Part shown: piece after piece, positions 15,583 through 24,718 of the stretch
Numbering within the stretch: position 1 is the first letter of the stretch
How the letters are laid out: every line of letters begins with the position of its first letter
Source of the DNA: Acidobacteriota bacterium
GTDB lineage: Bacteria > Acidobacteriota > Vicinamibacteria > Vicinamibacterales > UBA2999
Assembly (NCBI GenBank): GCA_016213695.1
Contig: JACQZV010000072.1
Location: 1-46,407 of the forward strand
DNA: 46,407 bases
Direction: 5' to 3'
The notes under the pieces: generated by a model
What the model saw: the letters and a program-made list of their open reading frames with translations, nothing else
The model's database searches: none
Told to the model about the DNA's origin: nothing
Translations under genes and position numbers: made by a program

Positions 15583-16758
15583 ATGAACGTCGGATCGAGG
15601 CGAGCCCTGTTCGGCGCTGCGGTAATCGGAGCCGTGTGTCTGTGGGGCGCGGCGCTGGGGGCGAGTCAGGCGGCGCCGGCGGCGCCAGCCCAGACCGCGG
15701 GCGTGCCGATGAGCGAACAGGTCTTCAAGAACATTCAGATGCTCCGCGGCATCCCGGTCGACACCTTCTTCGACGCGATGGGCATGTTCGCCAACGCGAT
15801 GGGGAACGACTGCACGTTCTGCCACGTGTCGAAGGCGTACTTCGACAAGGCGATGTTCGCCGAGCAGACGCCGCGCATGCAGCGCGCCCGCGGGATGATC
15901 GCGATGATGAACACGATCAACAAGCAGTACTTCGCCGGGCAGCCGCGCGTGACGTGCTACACGTGCCACGCCGGCAGCCAGAGCCCGCGGAGCGACCCGG
16001 ACTTCATGACGCAGTACGGCACGCCGATCGAGGATCCCAACATCCGCGACTTCCCGACCGACCGCCGCATCGTCGCCGACCAGGTGTTCGACAAGTACTT
16101 CCAGGCGCTCGGCGGCGTGGATCGGCTCGCCAAGTTCACCAGCTTCACCGGGAAGGGAACCTACGCCGGCTTCGACACCTCCTTTGACAAGGTGCCGGTG
16201 GAGGTCTACGGCCAGGCGCCCGGCAAGACGTCGATGGTCGTGCACCTCGAAATCGGGGCGAGCACGAAGACGTACGACGGGACCAATGCCTGGCTGGCGG
16301 GCCCCGACACGCCGATGCCGCTCATGACGTTGACGGAAGGCAACCTGGACCGCTTCCGCCTCGAGGGGATGGTGGCGTTCCCCTCGGCGGCGCTGAAGCA
16401 GGCGTTCGCGCAGTGGCGCGGCGGCCGGACGGCGATCGACGACAAGGAAGTGATCGTGCTGCAGGGGAGCGCCGACGGTCAGCCGGTGGCCAACTTGTAC
16501 TTCGACGAATCCGGCCTGCTCGTGCGGTTGATCCGCTGGACCCGGACGCCGGTGGGCTTCGTGCCGACCGAGATCGACTATTCGAATTTCCGTGACGTCT
16601 CCGGGGTGAAGGTGCCCTTCAACCGCCGGGTCAGACAGACGTATATGGAAATGACGCTCGAACTGAGCGACGTGCAGGCGAACACACGCATCGACGCGTC
16701 GCGCTTCGCCAAGCCGGCGCCCGTGCAAGGGCCGGGTTCAGCCGCGGTGGCGAAATAG
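15583..16758 (+). CDS. Exported dihaem cytochrome c, reaction-centre cytochrome c subunit-like
   Basis: The protein has 391 residues. A signal peptide (LFGAAVIGAVCLWGAALGASQA) precedes two c-type haem sites, CTFCH (Cys77-His81) and CYTCH (Cys125-His129). The pattern FKNIQMLRGIPVDTFFDAM before the first haem is typical of the photosynthetic reaction-centre cytochrome c subunit domain, which is abundant in non-phototrophic Acidobacteriota. The remaining 250 residues are haem-free and beta-rich (KFTSFTGKGTYAGF onward) and resemble an outer-membrane lipoprotein-like domain. It is probably a periplasmic electron carrier or redox enzyme. GAGGAGG lies 6 nt before the ATG, and a strong terminator follows. 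No photosystem genes are present. Confidence 0.85.
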   Translation: MNVGSRRALFGAAVIGAVCLWGAALGASQAAPAAPAQTAGVPMSEQVFKNIQMLRGIPVDTFFDAMGMFANAMGNDCTFCHVSKAYFDKAMFAEQTPRMQRARGMIAMMNTINKQYFAGQPRVTCYTCHAGSQSPRSDPDFMTQYGTPIEDPNIRDFPTDRRIVADQVFDKYFQALGGVDRLAKFTSFTGKGTYAGFDTSFDKVPVEVYGQAPGKTSMVVHLEIGASTKTYDGTNAWLAGPDTPMPLMTLTEGNLDRFRLEGMVAFPSAALKQAFAQWRGGRTAIDDKEVIVLQGSADGQPVANLYFDESGLLVRLIRWTRTPVGFVPTEIDYSNFRDVSGVKVPFNRRVRQTYMEMTLELSDVQANTRIDASRFAKPAPVQGPGSAAVAK

Positions 16759-16794
16759 CGCACGGCACGACACGCACTGGCGCCACACCATACC

Positions 16795-16824
16795 GGGCGG
16801 GCCGTTCAGGCCCGCCCTTTTTTT
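16795..16824 (+). terminator. Rho-independent terminator after the cytochrome gene
   Basis: GGGCGGGCC (16795-16803) pairs perfectly with GGCCCGCCC (16809-16817) around a 5-nt loop, followed by seven T residues (16818-16824). Confidence 0.95.
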
Positions 16825-16852
16825 GCGTTCCTGGTTTTCTTCGTATTGGGAG

Positions 16853-16858
16853 TAGAAT
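16853..16858 (+). promoter_or_regulatory. Candidate -10 element of receptor gene 1
   Basis: TAGAAT lies 25 nt upstream of the ATG. The same TAGAATC followed by a CGCC element occurs 26 nt upstream of the second receptor gene, although the rest of the spacer has diverged. Conservation supports function; no convincing -35 box is seen. Confidence 0.45.
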
Positions 16859-16883
16859 CGGCGCCTTCAGCAAGGGAGGACTC

Positions 16884-19800
16884 ATGACTCGCGTTCTCAG
16901 GCTCGTGGTCGCCACGGGACTCGTAGTACTGGTCACCAGCGCCGCCGCATGGGCGCAGCTCTCCACCGCCCAGTTGAGCGGCCGCGTGGCCGATGACAGC
17001 GGCGCGGTACTCCCCGGCGTCACGGTCACGGTCACACAAACCGACACCGGGCTTTCCCGTACCGTCGTCACCGATGAGAACGGCGCGTACGTGCTGCCGA
17101 ACCTGCCCACCGGACCGTACCGGCTGGAAGCGATGCTGCAGGGATTCCGCACCTACGTGCAGACCGGCATCGTGCTGCAGGTGGCGGCCACCCCCGCGAT
17201 CAACGTGGTGCTTGGCATCGGCAACCTCGAAGAGACCGTCTCGGTCGAAGCCGCGGCGCCGCTCGTTGACGTGCAGAGCGCCGGCATTGGCGACGTGATC
17301 GACAACGAGCGGATCGTGGAGCTGCCGCTGCAGGGGCGCCAGGTGACCGACCTCATCGTGCTGGCCGGCGCGGCGGTTCAGACCGGCGTCGTCGGCACCC
17401 GGAACTTCCCGGGGGGCGTCCTCATCTCCGTCGGCGGCGGCCTGCCGGCCGGCGTCGGGTATCTGCTCGACGGCGCCGTGCACAACAGCCCGCAGAGCAA
17501 CACGAACCTCCCGATGCCGTTCCCCGACGCGCTGCAGGAATTCCGCGTGGCCACCAGCGGCCTGACCGCGCAGAACGGCATGCACGCGTCGGCGTCGGTC
17601 AACGCGGTCACGAAATCGGGTACCAACGCCTTCCACGGCAATGGCTTCGAGTTCCTCCGCCACCGCGCGCTCAACGCCAAGAGCCGGTTCGCGAGGAAGG
17701 GCCCCGACGGCAAGCCGCAGGACGACGGGCTGCTGCGGAATCAGTTCGGCGGGACGCTCGGCGGCCCGATCGCGCGCGACCGGCTGTTTTTCTTCGGCGG
17801 CTATCAGGGCACCGTGCTGCGGTTCCGGCCCGCCGACCAGGTGGCCTTCGTGCCGTCGGCCCAGATGCTCGCGGGCGACTTCACGGCCGTGACCTCGCCG
17901 GCCTGCACCGGCGGGAGGCAGATCAACCTCGGCGGGGGGTTCGTCGGCAATCGCATCAATCCGGCGCTCTTCAGCCCCGCGGCGATGAATCTCGCCAGAC
18001 GCCTGCCGGCGACGACCGATCCCTGCGGCCAGATCACGTTCCAGACGGCCGACGACAGCAATGAAGGGCAGGGCGTCGGACGCGTGGATTACCAGCTGAC
18101 CGCCGACCAGTCCGTGTTCGGGCGCTACATGGCCACCTTCATCAAGAAACCGCCGGCGTACGAGGGTGGCAGCGACAACGTGCTCAAGGCCGTCAACTCC
18201 GGCTTCGACAATCTCGCCCACGCGCTGACGCTCGGCGACACATGGGTCGTCGGGCCCACGGTCGTGAATTCCATTCGCGTGGCGTACAACCGGACGACGG
18301 TGAACCGCTACAACACGCCGTACTTCGATCCGACCGACCTGGGCATCAAGCTGTACCCCTATGTCAAGGGCCAGATGCCGATTCAAGTCCTCCCCTCGTT
18401 CGAGTTGCCGGCCGGCACGACAGGCGCGTTCTTCCGGAATAACTTCTACCAGGGGGCCGATGATCTCACCCTGGTTCGCGGCCGTCATCAGTTCGGGGTT
18501 GGCGGCAACGCCGCGTACTGGAACGGCCACTACAATTCCTCGTCGCGGGCGGCCGGGATCTGGATCTTCGATGGAAGCGCGACAGGGCTCGGCCTGGCCG
18601 ATCTCCTGCTCGGCCGCGTCACGTCGGTGGAGCACGGCGCTGCCCAGGACGTGCCGATCCACAGCTACTATCTCGGATTCTACGCGCAGGACACGTGGCG
18701 CGCGACCGACCGGCTGACGTTCAACCTCGGCCTGCGCTGGGAGCCCTACTTCGGGACCAGCGTGGACAACAATGCGGTCTACAACTTCAACCTCGACAAC
18801 TTCCGCCGCGGCGTCAAGAGCAGCGTCTTCGTCAATGCGCCCGCCGGCCTGCTCTACCCGGGTGATACGGGGTTCCCGTCAGGGCGCACCGGTCTCAACA
18901 AACAGTGGGACAACATCTCGCCGCGCGTCGGCGCCGCGTGGGACGTGACCGGTGATGGCCGCATGGCGCTGCGCGCGTCCTACGCGCTGGCCTACGACTT
19001 CATGTCGAGCGACTATCACCAGATCAATTCCTCGGCGCCGCCGTTCGGCAACCGGTCGCTCATCACCGATCCCCCCGGGCGCATGGACGACCCGTACGGG
19101 CACATAGGCGGCGATCCGCACCCGATCGTGACCAACCGCGACGTGGCGTACCCCGCGTTTGGCTCCTTCGGCACGATGGACCCCGCCATCAACTCCCCGC
19201 GCGTGCAGAACTGGAACGTCACGTTCGAGCGGCAGGTCGGCAGCAACTGGGCCGCCGCGGTGAGCTATCTCGGCACCTATTCGGATCGACTGTGGGCGCA
19301 AACGGCGATGAACCCCGGCATCTACATGGGGCTCGGGCCGTGCACCCTGCGCGACGGCAGGTCCTACCCGGTCTGCTCGACCAACGCCAACCTGAACGTC
19401 CGGCGCGCGCTCTACCAGGAGAACCCGGCGGAGGCCCGGCTGCTCGGCACGCTGGATCTGAACGACGACATCGGGTGGCAGGAGTACCGCGGGCTGAAGC
19501 TGTCGGTCACGCGGCGGGCGGCGAGCGGGCTCAGCCTGAACGGCAACTATACCTGGTCGCGCTGCATGGGCACCAAGACGCCGAACACCTTCAGCCAGAT
19601 CGCCTCCGGGTACACGAACCCGGACGACCCCGAGTTCGACAAGGGCTACTGCGATCACGATCGCACGCACCTGGCCAGCGTCACGCTCGGGGCGCAGTCC
19701 CCCGACTTCGCGGGCGGGGTGCTCGGCGTGCTCGCTTCCCGCTGGCGCGCCTCGGGCATCCTGACGATGCAGTCCGGCAGCCGCATCGACATCATCACCG

Positions 19801-20204
19801 GCCGCGACAACGCCCTCAACGGCCAGCGGAACCAGCGGGTGAACAAGGTCAGCGATGACTTTTACGCCAGCCCGCGGACGCTGAATCAGTATTTCAATCG
19901 CGCCGCGTTCGCCCAGCCGGACCCGGGGACGTTCGGCAACCTGATGCGGAATTCCCTGACCGGTCCCAGCTACTGGAACGTGGACCTGGCGATCTCGCGC
20001 CAGGTTGGCTTCTTCTCGACCCAGAACCTTGAGCTCCGGCTCGAGACGTTCAACCTGTTCAACACGTTCAACTGGGGCGTCCCCGGCACCGAGCTGACGG
20101 CCGGTGGGTGGCAGGCCAATTTCAACGCGGGCACCTTCGGCCGCGTCACGACGCAGGCCGGGTTGCCGCGCATCATCCAGCTGGGGTTCAAGTACGTGTT
20201 CTGA
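16884..20204 (+). CDS. TonB-dependent receptor-like outer-membrane protein with carboxypeptidase-regulatory-like domain (copy 1)
   Basis: The protein has 1106 residues. The signal peptide ends at AAAWAQ. Residues about 27-110 form a CarboxypepD_reg-like beta-sandwich (QLSGRVADDSGAVLPGVTV, VLPNLPTGPYRLEAMLQGF). A plug-like region follows (LPLQGRQVTDLIVLAGAAV; FRVATSGLTAQNGMHASASV), then a long barrel. The last strand ends IIQLGFKYVF, with the terminal Phe typical of outer-membrane proteins. Acidobacteria carry many such proteins, thought to import oligosaccharides or other large substrates with TonB. GGAGG precedes the ATG. A paralogue follows after a terminator. No SusD-like partner is seen. 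Confidence 0.92.
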   Translation: MTRVLRLVVATGLVVLVTSAAAWAQLSTAQLSGRVADDSGAVLPGVTVTVTQTDTGLSRTVVTDENGAYVLPNLPTGPYRLEAMLQGFRTYVQTGIVLQVAATPAINVVLGIGNLEETVSVEAAAPLVDVQSAGIGDVIDNERIVELPLQGRQVTDLIVLAGAAVQTGVVGTRNFPGGVLISVGGGLPAGVGYLLDGAVHNSPQSNTNLPMPFPDALQEFRVATSGLTAQNGMHASASVNAVTKSGTNAFHGNGFEFLRHRALNAKSRFARKGPDGKPQDDGLLRNQFGGTLGGPIARDRLFFFGGYQGTVLRFRPADQVAFVPSAQMLAGDFTAVTSPACTGGRQINLGGGFVGNRINPALFSPAAMNLARRLPATTDPCGQITFQTADDSNEGQGVGRVDYQLTADQSVFGRYMATFIKKPPAYEGGSDNVLKAVNSGFDNLAHALTLGDTWVVGPTVVNSIRVAYNRTTVNRYNTPYFDPTDLGIKLYPYVKGQMPIQVLPSFELPAGTTGAFFRNNFYQGADDLTLVRGRHQFGVGGNAAYWNGHYNSSSRAAGIWIFDGSATGLGLADLLLGRVTSVEHGAAQDVPIHSYYLGFYAQDTWRATDRLTFNLGLRWEPYFGTSVDNNAVYNFNLDNFRRGVKSSVFVNAPAGLLYPGDTGFPSGRTGLNKQWDNISPRVGAAWDVTGDGRMALRASYALAYDFMSSDYHQINSSAPPFGNRSLITDPPGRMDDPYGHIGGDPHPIVTNRDVAYPAFGSFGTMDPAINSPRVQNWNVTFERQVGSNWAAAVSYLGTYSDRLWAQTAMNPGIYMGLGPCTLRDGRSYPVCSTNANLNVRRALYQENPAEARLLGTLDLNDDIGWQEYRGLKLSVTRRAASGLSLNGNYTWSRCMGTKTPNTFSQIASGYTNPDDPEFDKGYCDHDRTHLASVTLGAQSPDFAGGVLGVLASRWRASGILTMQSGSRIDIITGRDNALNGQRNQRVNKVSDDFYASPRTLNQYFNRAAFAQPDPGTFGNLMRNSLTGPSYWNVDLAISRQVGFFSTQNLELRLETFNLFNTFNWGVPGTELTAGGWQANFNAGTFGRVTTQAGLPRIIQLGFKYVF

Positions 20205-20252
20205 GGCAAAGGCGGGTCTGATGACCCGCCGCGCCGGTCCTTCGAACGTCGA

Positions 20253-20278
20253 GGCGGACCCCCGGGGTCCGCCTTTTT
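20253..20278 (+). terminator. Rho-independent terminator between the receptor genes
   Basis: GGCGGACCCC (20253-20262) is the exact reverse complement of GGGGTCCGCC (20264-20273). It is followed by five T residues and, after CG, another T run. The 1-nt centre means the innermost pairs open to form the loop. Confidence 0.85.
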
Positions 20279-20289
20279 CGTTTTTCGGG

Positions 20290-20295
20290 TAGAAT
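20290..20295 (+). promoter_or_regulatory. Candidate -10 element of receptor gene 2
   Basis: TAGAAT lies directly after the terminator and 26 nt before the ATG, in the same position as in receptor gene 1. It would restart transcription for receptor 2 and the three genes downstream. The -35 region is not recognisable. Confidence 0.45.
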
Positions 20296-20321
20296 CCCCG
20301 CCACTTCCACAAGGAGGATCC

Positions 20322-23300
20322 ATGACACGCGTCGAGAGGCTCGTCGTCATCGCCGTCCTGGCTGGTGTCACCGCGCTCTTCGCCAGCAGCGCGTCCGCCC
20401 AGCTTTCCACGGCCCAGTTGAGCGGCCGCGTCGCCGACGACAGCGGGGCCATCCTGCCGGGCGTGACGGTCACCGTGACGCAGACGGATACGGCGCTGAC
20501 GCGCACCGTTGTCACCGACGAGAACGGTACCTACGTGCTGCCCAGTCTCCCGACCGGCCCGTACCGGCTCGAGGCGATGCTGCAGGGGTTCCGCACGTAC
20601 ACGCAGACGGGGATCGTGCTGCAGGTGGCGGCGGCGCCCGTCGTGAACGTGACGCTCGCGATCGGCAACCTCGAGGAGACCATTTCGGTCGAGGCGGCCA
20701 CGCCGCTGGTCGACGTGCAGAGCGCCGGCATCAGCGACGTGGTGGACAACGAGCGAATCCTCGAGCTGCCGCTGCAGGGGCGGCAGGTGACCGACCTGAT
20801 CGTGCTGGCCGGGGCGGCGGTCCAGAGCGGCACCCCGAGCGCTCGAAACTTCCCCGGCAGTGTGACGATCTCGGTCGCCGGCGGCCTGCCGATCGGGGTC
20901 GGGTATCTGCTCGACGGCGCGTCGCATAACAGCGGGCAGAGCAACACGAACCTGCCGTTGCCGTTCCCCGATGCGCTGCAGGAGTTCCGGGTCGCCACGA
21001 GCGGCCTCTCCGCCCAGAACGGCATGCACGCGGCGGCGTCGGTGAATGCCGTCACGAAGTCGGGCACCAACACCCTGCACGGCAACCTGTTCGAGTTCCT
21101 GCGCGACCGGCGGCTGAACGCGAAGAGCCGGTTCGCCGCCATCGGGGCGGACGGCACGCGCCAGGACGACGGGCTGCTGCGCAATCAGTTCGGCGGGACG
21201 GCCGGCGGGCCGATCGTGCGCGACCGGCTCTTTTTCTTCGGCGGCTATCAGGGCACGGTGCTCCGCTTCCGGCCGGCCGACCAGATTGCGTGGGTGCCGA
21301 CGCCCGCGATGCTCGCCGGCGACTTCACGACGTTCGCCTCGCCGTCGTGCAACAACGGCAGGCAGATCAACCTGCGCGGCGGCTTCGTGAACAACCGCAT
21401 CGATCCCGGGCTCTTCAGCCCGGCCGCGCTGAACCTCGCCAGGCGGCTGCCGGCCACGACCGACCCCTGCGGCCAGATCACGTACCAGACGGGGGACGAC
21501 AGCAACGAAGGCCAGGCCATCGGGCGGCTCGACTTCCAGTGGAGCGCCGATCACTCGGTGTTCGGCCGCTACATGAATGCGTTCCTGAAGAAGACGCCGC
21601 CCTACACGGGCGAGGGCGACAACGTGCTGAAGGCCGCCGGCATACCGGGTTCGGTCCCGGGCCTCGACAACATGGCCCACATGCTGACCCTCGGCGACAC
21701 GATAGTCTTCGGGCCCACGATGGTGAACTCGGTCCGGGTGGCGTACAACAAGACCAGAGTGAGCCGGTACAACACGCCGTATTTCGATCCGGCCGACCTC
21801 GGCATCAAGATGTATCCGTACATTCGCGGCCAGATGCCGATGACGGTGACGAACGCGTTCCAGTTTCCGGCCGGCTCGACCAAGGCGCTCTACCGGAATG
21901 ACTCCTACAACGTGGTCGACGACTTCACGCTTGTGCGCGGCCGGCACCAGTTCGGGATCGGCGGCAATGGCAGGTACTGGAAGGGCTATATCCGGTCCAC
22001 GTCGCGCGCGGCCGGCACCTGGATTATCGACGGCAGCGCCACCGGACTCAGCCTCGCGGACCTGCTGCTCGGCCGTGTCACGTCAGTGGAGCACGGCGCC
22101 GAGCAGAACCTGCCCGTGCACAGCTGGTACATGGGGCTGTATGCGCAGGACATGTGGCGGGCGACCAACCGGCTGACGTTCAACCTCGGCCTGCGGTGGG
22201 AGCCATACTTCGGAACGAGCGTCGACAACAACGCCGTCTACAACTTCAACCTCGACAACTTCCGCCGCGGCATCAAGAGCAGCGTCTTCGTGAACGCGCC
22301 CGCCGGTCTCCTCTACCCCGGCGACGCAGGGTTTCCGCCAGGACGGACCGGCCTCTACAAGCAGTGGGGGAACGCGTCGCCGCGGGTGGGGTTCGCGTGG
22401 GATGTGACCGGCGATGGCCGCACGGCGATCCGTGCGTCGTACGCACTGGCCTACGACTTCATGGCCGGGGACTATCACCAGATCAACTCCGCGGCGCCGC
22501 CGTTCGGCAACCGGTCGCTCATCGTCGATCCTCCGGGCCGCATGGACGACCCGTACGGCGGCAACGATCCGCACCCGATCGTGACCGATCGGAACGTTGC
22601 GTACCCGGCATTCGGCGCCTTCGGCACGATCGACCCCGACATCAACTCGCCGCGTGTGCAGACCTGGAACATCACGTTCGAGCGTCAGATCGGCGCCGAT
22701 TGGGGCGTGGCCGTCAGTTATCTCGGCAACTATTCGGATCGGCTGTGGTCGCAGGCGGCGTTCAACCCGGGCGTCTTCATGGGGCTCGGCCCGTGCACTT
22801 TACGCGACGGCCGGTCCTACGCTGTCTGCTCGACCAACGCCAACCTGAACGTGCGGCGCGCGCTGTACCAGGAGAATCCACAGGAAGGGCGGCTCATCGG
22901 CGCGGTCGATCTCAACGACGACGTCGGCTACCAGGAATACCACGGGCTGAAGCTGTCGACGCAGCGGCGCGCCGTACGGGGGATCAGCCTGAACGCCAAC
23001 TACACGCTGTCGCGCTGCATCGGCACGGACACGCCGAACACGTGGAACCAGATCAGCTCCGGCTACACGAACCCGGACGACCCGAGGTTCGATGAAGGCT
23101 ACTGCGATCAGGACCGCACGCACCTGGCGACGCTGACGGCCGGCTATGAGATCAGCGACGTGGGCAGCGGCGTGCTGGGTGCGCTCGCCTCGAGGTGGCG
23201 CTTTACCGGCATTGTCAACGCGCGATCCGGCAATCGGATCAACGTGATCACCGGGATCGACAACGCGTTCACGGGTCAGCGGAATCAGCGGCCGAACCAG

Positions 23301-23657
23301 GTGAGCGACGACGTCTATCCGAAGGAGCGGACGCTGGCCAATTATTTCAACCGCGCCGCGTTCGCCCAGCCGGCGCCGGGTACGTACGGCAACCTGAAGC
23401 GGAACGCCCTCAGGGGACCCCGTTTCTGGAGCGTGGACCTGGCGGCGTCCCGCCAGATTACCGTCATCGGGACGCAGGCGCTGGAGTTCCGCCTCGAGGC
23501 GTTCAATCTGTTCGACACGTTCAACTGGGGCGACCCCGGCTCCGACGAAACCGCCGGTGGCACGATTGCGAACTTCAACTCGGGTCAGTTCGGCCGCATC
23601 ACCACGCAGGCTGGCACTCCGCGCATTGTCCAGCTGGGTGTGAAGTATGCGTTCTAG
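20322..23657 (+). CDS. TonB-dependent receptor-like outer-membrane protein with carboxypeptidase-regulatory-like domain (copy 2)
   Basis: The protein has 1111 residues and is collinear with copy 1 throughout. It has the same signal peptide type (ASSASAQ), the same regulatory-like domain (QLSGRVADDSGAILPGVTV), the same plug region and long identical barrel segments such as DNNAVYNFNLDNFRRG and VFVNAPAGLLYPGD. Differences cluster in surface-loop-like parts, for example an insertion near AAGIPGSVPGLDN and a shorter DPYGGNDPHP segment. It ends IVQLGVKYAF. This is a tandem gene duplication followed by divergence, presumably in ligand specificity. AAGGAGG lies just before the ATG. The stop overlaps the start of the SMP-30-type gene, with no terminator between. 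Confidence 0.92.
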   Translation: MTRVERLVVIAVLAGVTALFASSASAQLSTAQLSGRVADDSGAILPGVTVTVTQTDTALTRTVVTDENGTYVLPSLPTGPYRLEAMLQGFRTYTQTGIVLQVAAAPVVNVTLAIGNLEETISVEAATPLVDVQSAGISDVVDNERILELPLQGRQVTDLIVLAGAAVQSGTPSARNFPGSVTISVAGGLPIGVGYLLDGASHNSGQSNTNLPLPFPDALQEFRVATSGLSAQNGMHAAASVNAVTKSGTNTLHGNLFEFLRDRRLNAKSRFAAIGADGTRQDDGLLRNQFGGTAGGPIVRDRLFFFGGYQGTVLRFRPADQIAWVPTPAMLAGDFTTFASPSCNNGRQINLRGGFVNNRIDPGLFSPAALNLARRLPATTDPCGQITYQTGDDSNEGQAIGRLDFQWSADHSVFGRYMNAFLKKTPPYTGEGDNVLKAAGIPGSVPGLDNMAHMLTLGDTIVFGPTMVNSVRVAYNKTRVSRYNTPYFDPADLGIKMYPYIRGQMPMTVTNAFQFPAGSTKALYRNDSYNVVDDFTLVRGRHQFGIGGNGRYWKGYIRSTSRAAGTWIIDGSATGLSLADLLLGRVTSVEHGAEQNLPVHSWYMGLYAQDMWRATNRLTFNLGLRWEPYFGTSVDNNAVYNFNLDNFRRGIKSSVFVNAPAGLLYPGDAGFPPGRTGLYKQWGNASPRVGFAWDVTGDGRTAIRASYALAYDFMAGDYHQINSAAPPFGNRSLIVDPPGRMDDPYGGNDPHPIVTDRNVAYPAFGAFGTIDPDINSPRVQTWNITFERQIGADWGVAVSYLGNYSDRLWSQAAFNPGVFMGLGPCTLRDGRSYAVCSTNANLNVRRALYQENPQEGRLIGAVDLNDDVGYQEYHGLKLSTQRRAVRGISLNANYTLSRCIGTDTPNTWNQISSGYTNPDDPRFDEGYCDQDRTHLATLTAGYEISDVGSGVLGALASRWRFTGIVNARSGNRINVITGIDNAFTGQRNQRPNQVSDDVYPKERTLANYFNRAAFAQPAPGTYGNLKRNALRGPRFWSVDLAASRQITVIGTQALEFRLEAFNLFDTFNWGDPGSDETAGGTIANFNSGQFGRITTQAGTPRIVQLGVKYAF

Positions 23658-24657
23658 CGCCGGAGTGCCGGGAATTCGGCTCCGTGTCTCCGTGTCTCCG
23701 TGGCTTGTCATCGTCGGGGGACTGCTGGCTGGTCCCGTGGCCGCGCAGCAGCGCCCGGCTGTCCCGCCGCCGACAAACCTCGTCGCACCGGGCATCCCCG
23801 GCGTCGTGGCGGCCGGGACACCGATCGAGCTCGTCAAGGGCGACTTCCGGCGCACCGAGGGGCCGGTGGGGGCGCCCGACGGGAGCCTCCTCTTCACCGA
23901 AGCCGACAGCATCGTCCGGATCGACGCGCGCGGCGGCGTGTCCACGTTCGTCGAGCGCTCGAACCAGTCGAACGCGCTGGCCTTTGACGCCACGGGGCGT
24001 CTGATCTCGGTGCAGCGGGCGCCGAAGAATGAAAAGGTCGGCGTGCTGTATCCGGCCGGCAGCGAAGCGGTGCTCGCCGACAGCGTCGAGGGCAGGCCGT
24101 TCAGCCGGTTGAACGACCTGGTCGTCGATCGGCGGGGCGGCGTCTATTTCACCGACGCCGCCGGCATCTACTATCTGCCGCCGGGCGGCCGCGCCGCCCG
24201 GGTCGTCGACGGCATTCCCAACCCGAACGGCGCGATCCTGAGTCCCGACGAGAAGACGCTGTACGCCAACGACAAGGACGGCGAGTACCTCCTGGCGTTC
24301 GACGTGCGGCCGGACGGCACAGTCGGTAATCGGCGCAACTTTGCGCGATACAGGAGCCTGCGAATCGCGGGCCATAAGGATCCGCTCATTGCCGAGGACA
24401 ACGGCGCGGACGGCATGGCCGTGGACAACGACGGCCGTGTCTACGTGGCGACCAACGTCGGCATCGAAGTGTTCAGTCCGGCAGGCGAGCAGATCGGAAC
24501 GATTCCAGCCATCTGGGGCGCCGAGGCGTTTACGCTGCGCAAGCCGCAGAACGTGGCGTTTGCCGGTCCCGACAGGAAGACCCTGTACATGGTGGGTGCC
24601 GGCGCGGTGTTCAAGGTGCGGATGCTCGCGCAGGGCATCACGACCCGCGCCAAGTAA
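23647..24657 (+). CDS. Exported SMP-30/gluconolactonase-like beta-propeller hydrolase
   Basis: The protein has 336 residues and is a six-bladed propeller of the SMP-30/LRE family, which opens sugar lactones using one divalent metal. Candidate ligands lie in RTEGPVGAPDG (Glu), RLNDLVVDRRG (Asn), IPNPNGAILSPDEKTLY and NGADGMAVDNDGRVY (Asp), matching the Glu-Asn-Asn-Asp set of the family. The ATG at 23647 overlaps the receptor stop by 11 nt; a GTG at 23692 is an alternative. The signal peptide (SPWLVIVGGLLAGPVAAQQ) is partly encoded by a tandem octamer repeat. It probably acts in the periplasm on material brought in by the receptors. Confidence 0.88.
   Translation: MRSSAGVPGIRLRVSVSPWLVIVGGLLAGPVAAQQRPAVPPPTNLVAPGIPGVVAAGTPIELVKGDFRRTEGPVGAPDGSLLFTEADSIVRIDARGGVSTFVERSNQSNALAFDATGRLISVQRAPKNEKVGVLYPAGSEAVLADSVEGRPFSRLNDLVVDRRGGVYFTDAAGIYYLPPGGRAARVVDGIPNPNGAILSPDEKTLYANDKDGEYLLAFDVRPDGTVGNRRNFARYRSLRIAGHKDPLIAEDNGADGMAVDNDGRVYVATNVGIEVFSPAGEQIGTIPAIWGAEAFTLRKPQNVAFAGPDRKTLYMVGAGAVFKVRMLAQGITTRAK
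23680..23703. repeat. Tandem octamer repeat within the signal-peptide codons
   Basis: Three units of CTCCGTGT at 23680-23687, 23688-23695 and 23696-23703 (the last ends in G). The complementary strand reads CCACGGAGACACGGAGACACGG, shortened here to its units ACACGGAG. The array encodes the LRVSVSPW part of the SMP-30-type protein. Confidence 0.8.
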
Positions 24658-24718
24658 CTTTACGTCTGGGCCCGCGCCCTGCCGGCGCGCCGGCTGCAGC
24701 GCCTGTCGAGAGAAGACC

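Noticed and set aside
18879-21947. A 1022-codon open frame on the minus strand across both receptor genes
   Set aside because: It is antisense to two well-supported paralogues, spans a terminator and a promoter, and encodes low-complexity Arg/Ala/Gly/His-rich sequence. GC-rich codon bias keeps the opposite frame open.
24658-24718. Terminator between the lactonase and alpha/beta-hydrolase genes
   Set aside because: The GCCGGCGCGCCGGC palindrome is present, but it has no T tract and lies within a same-strand gene run; it may be only GC-rich symmetry.
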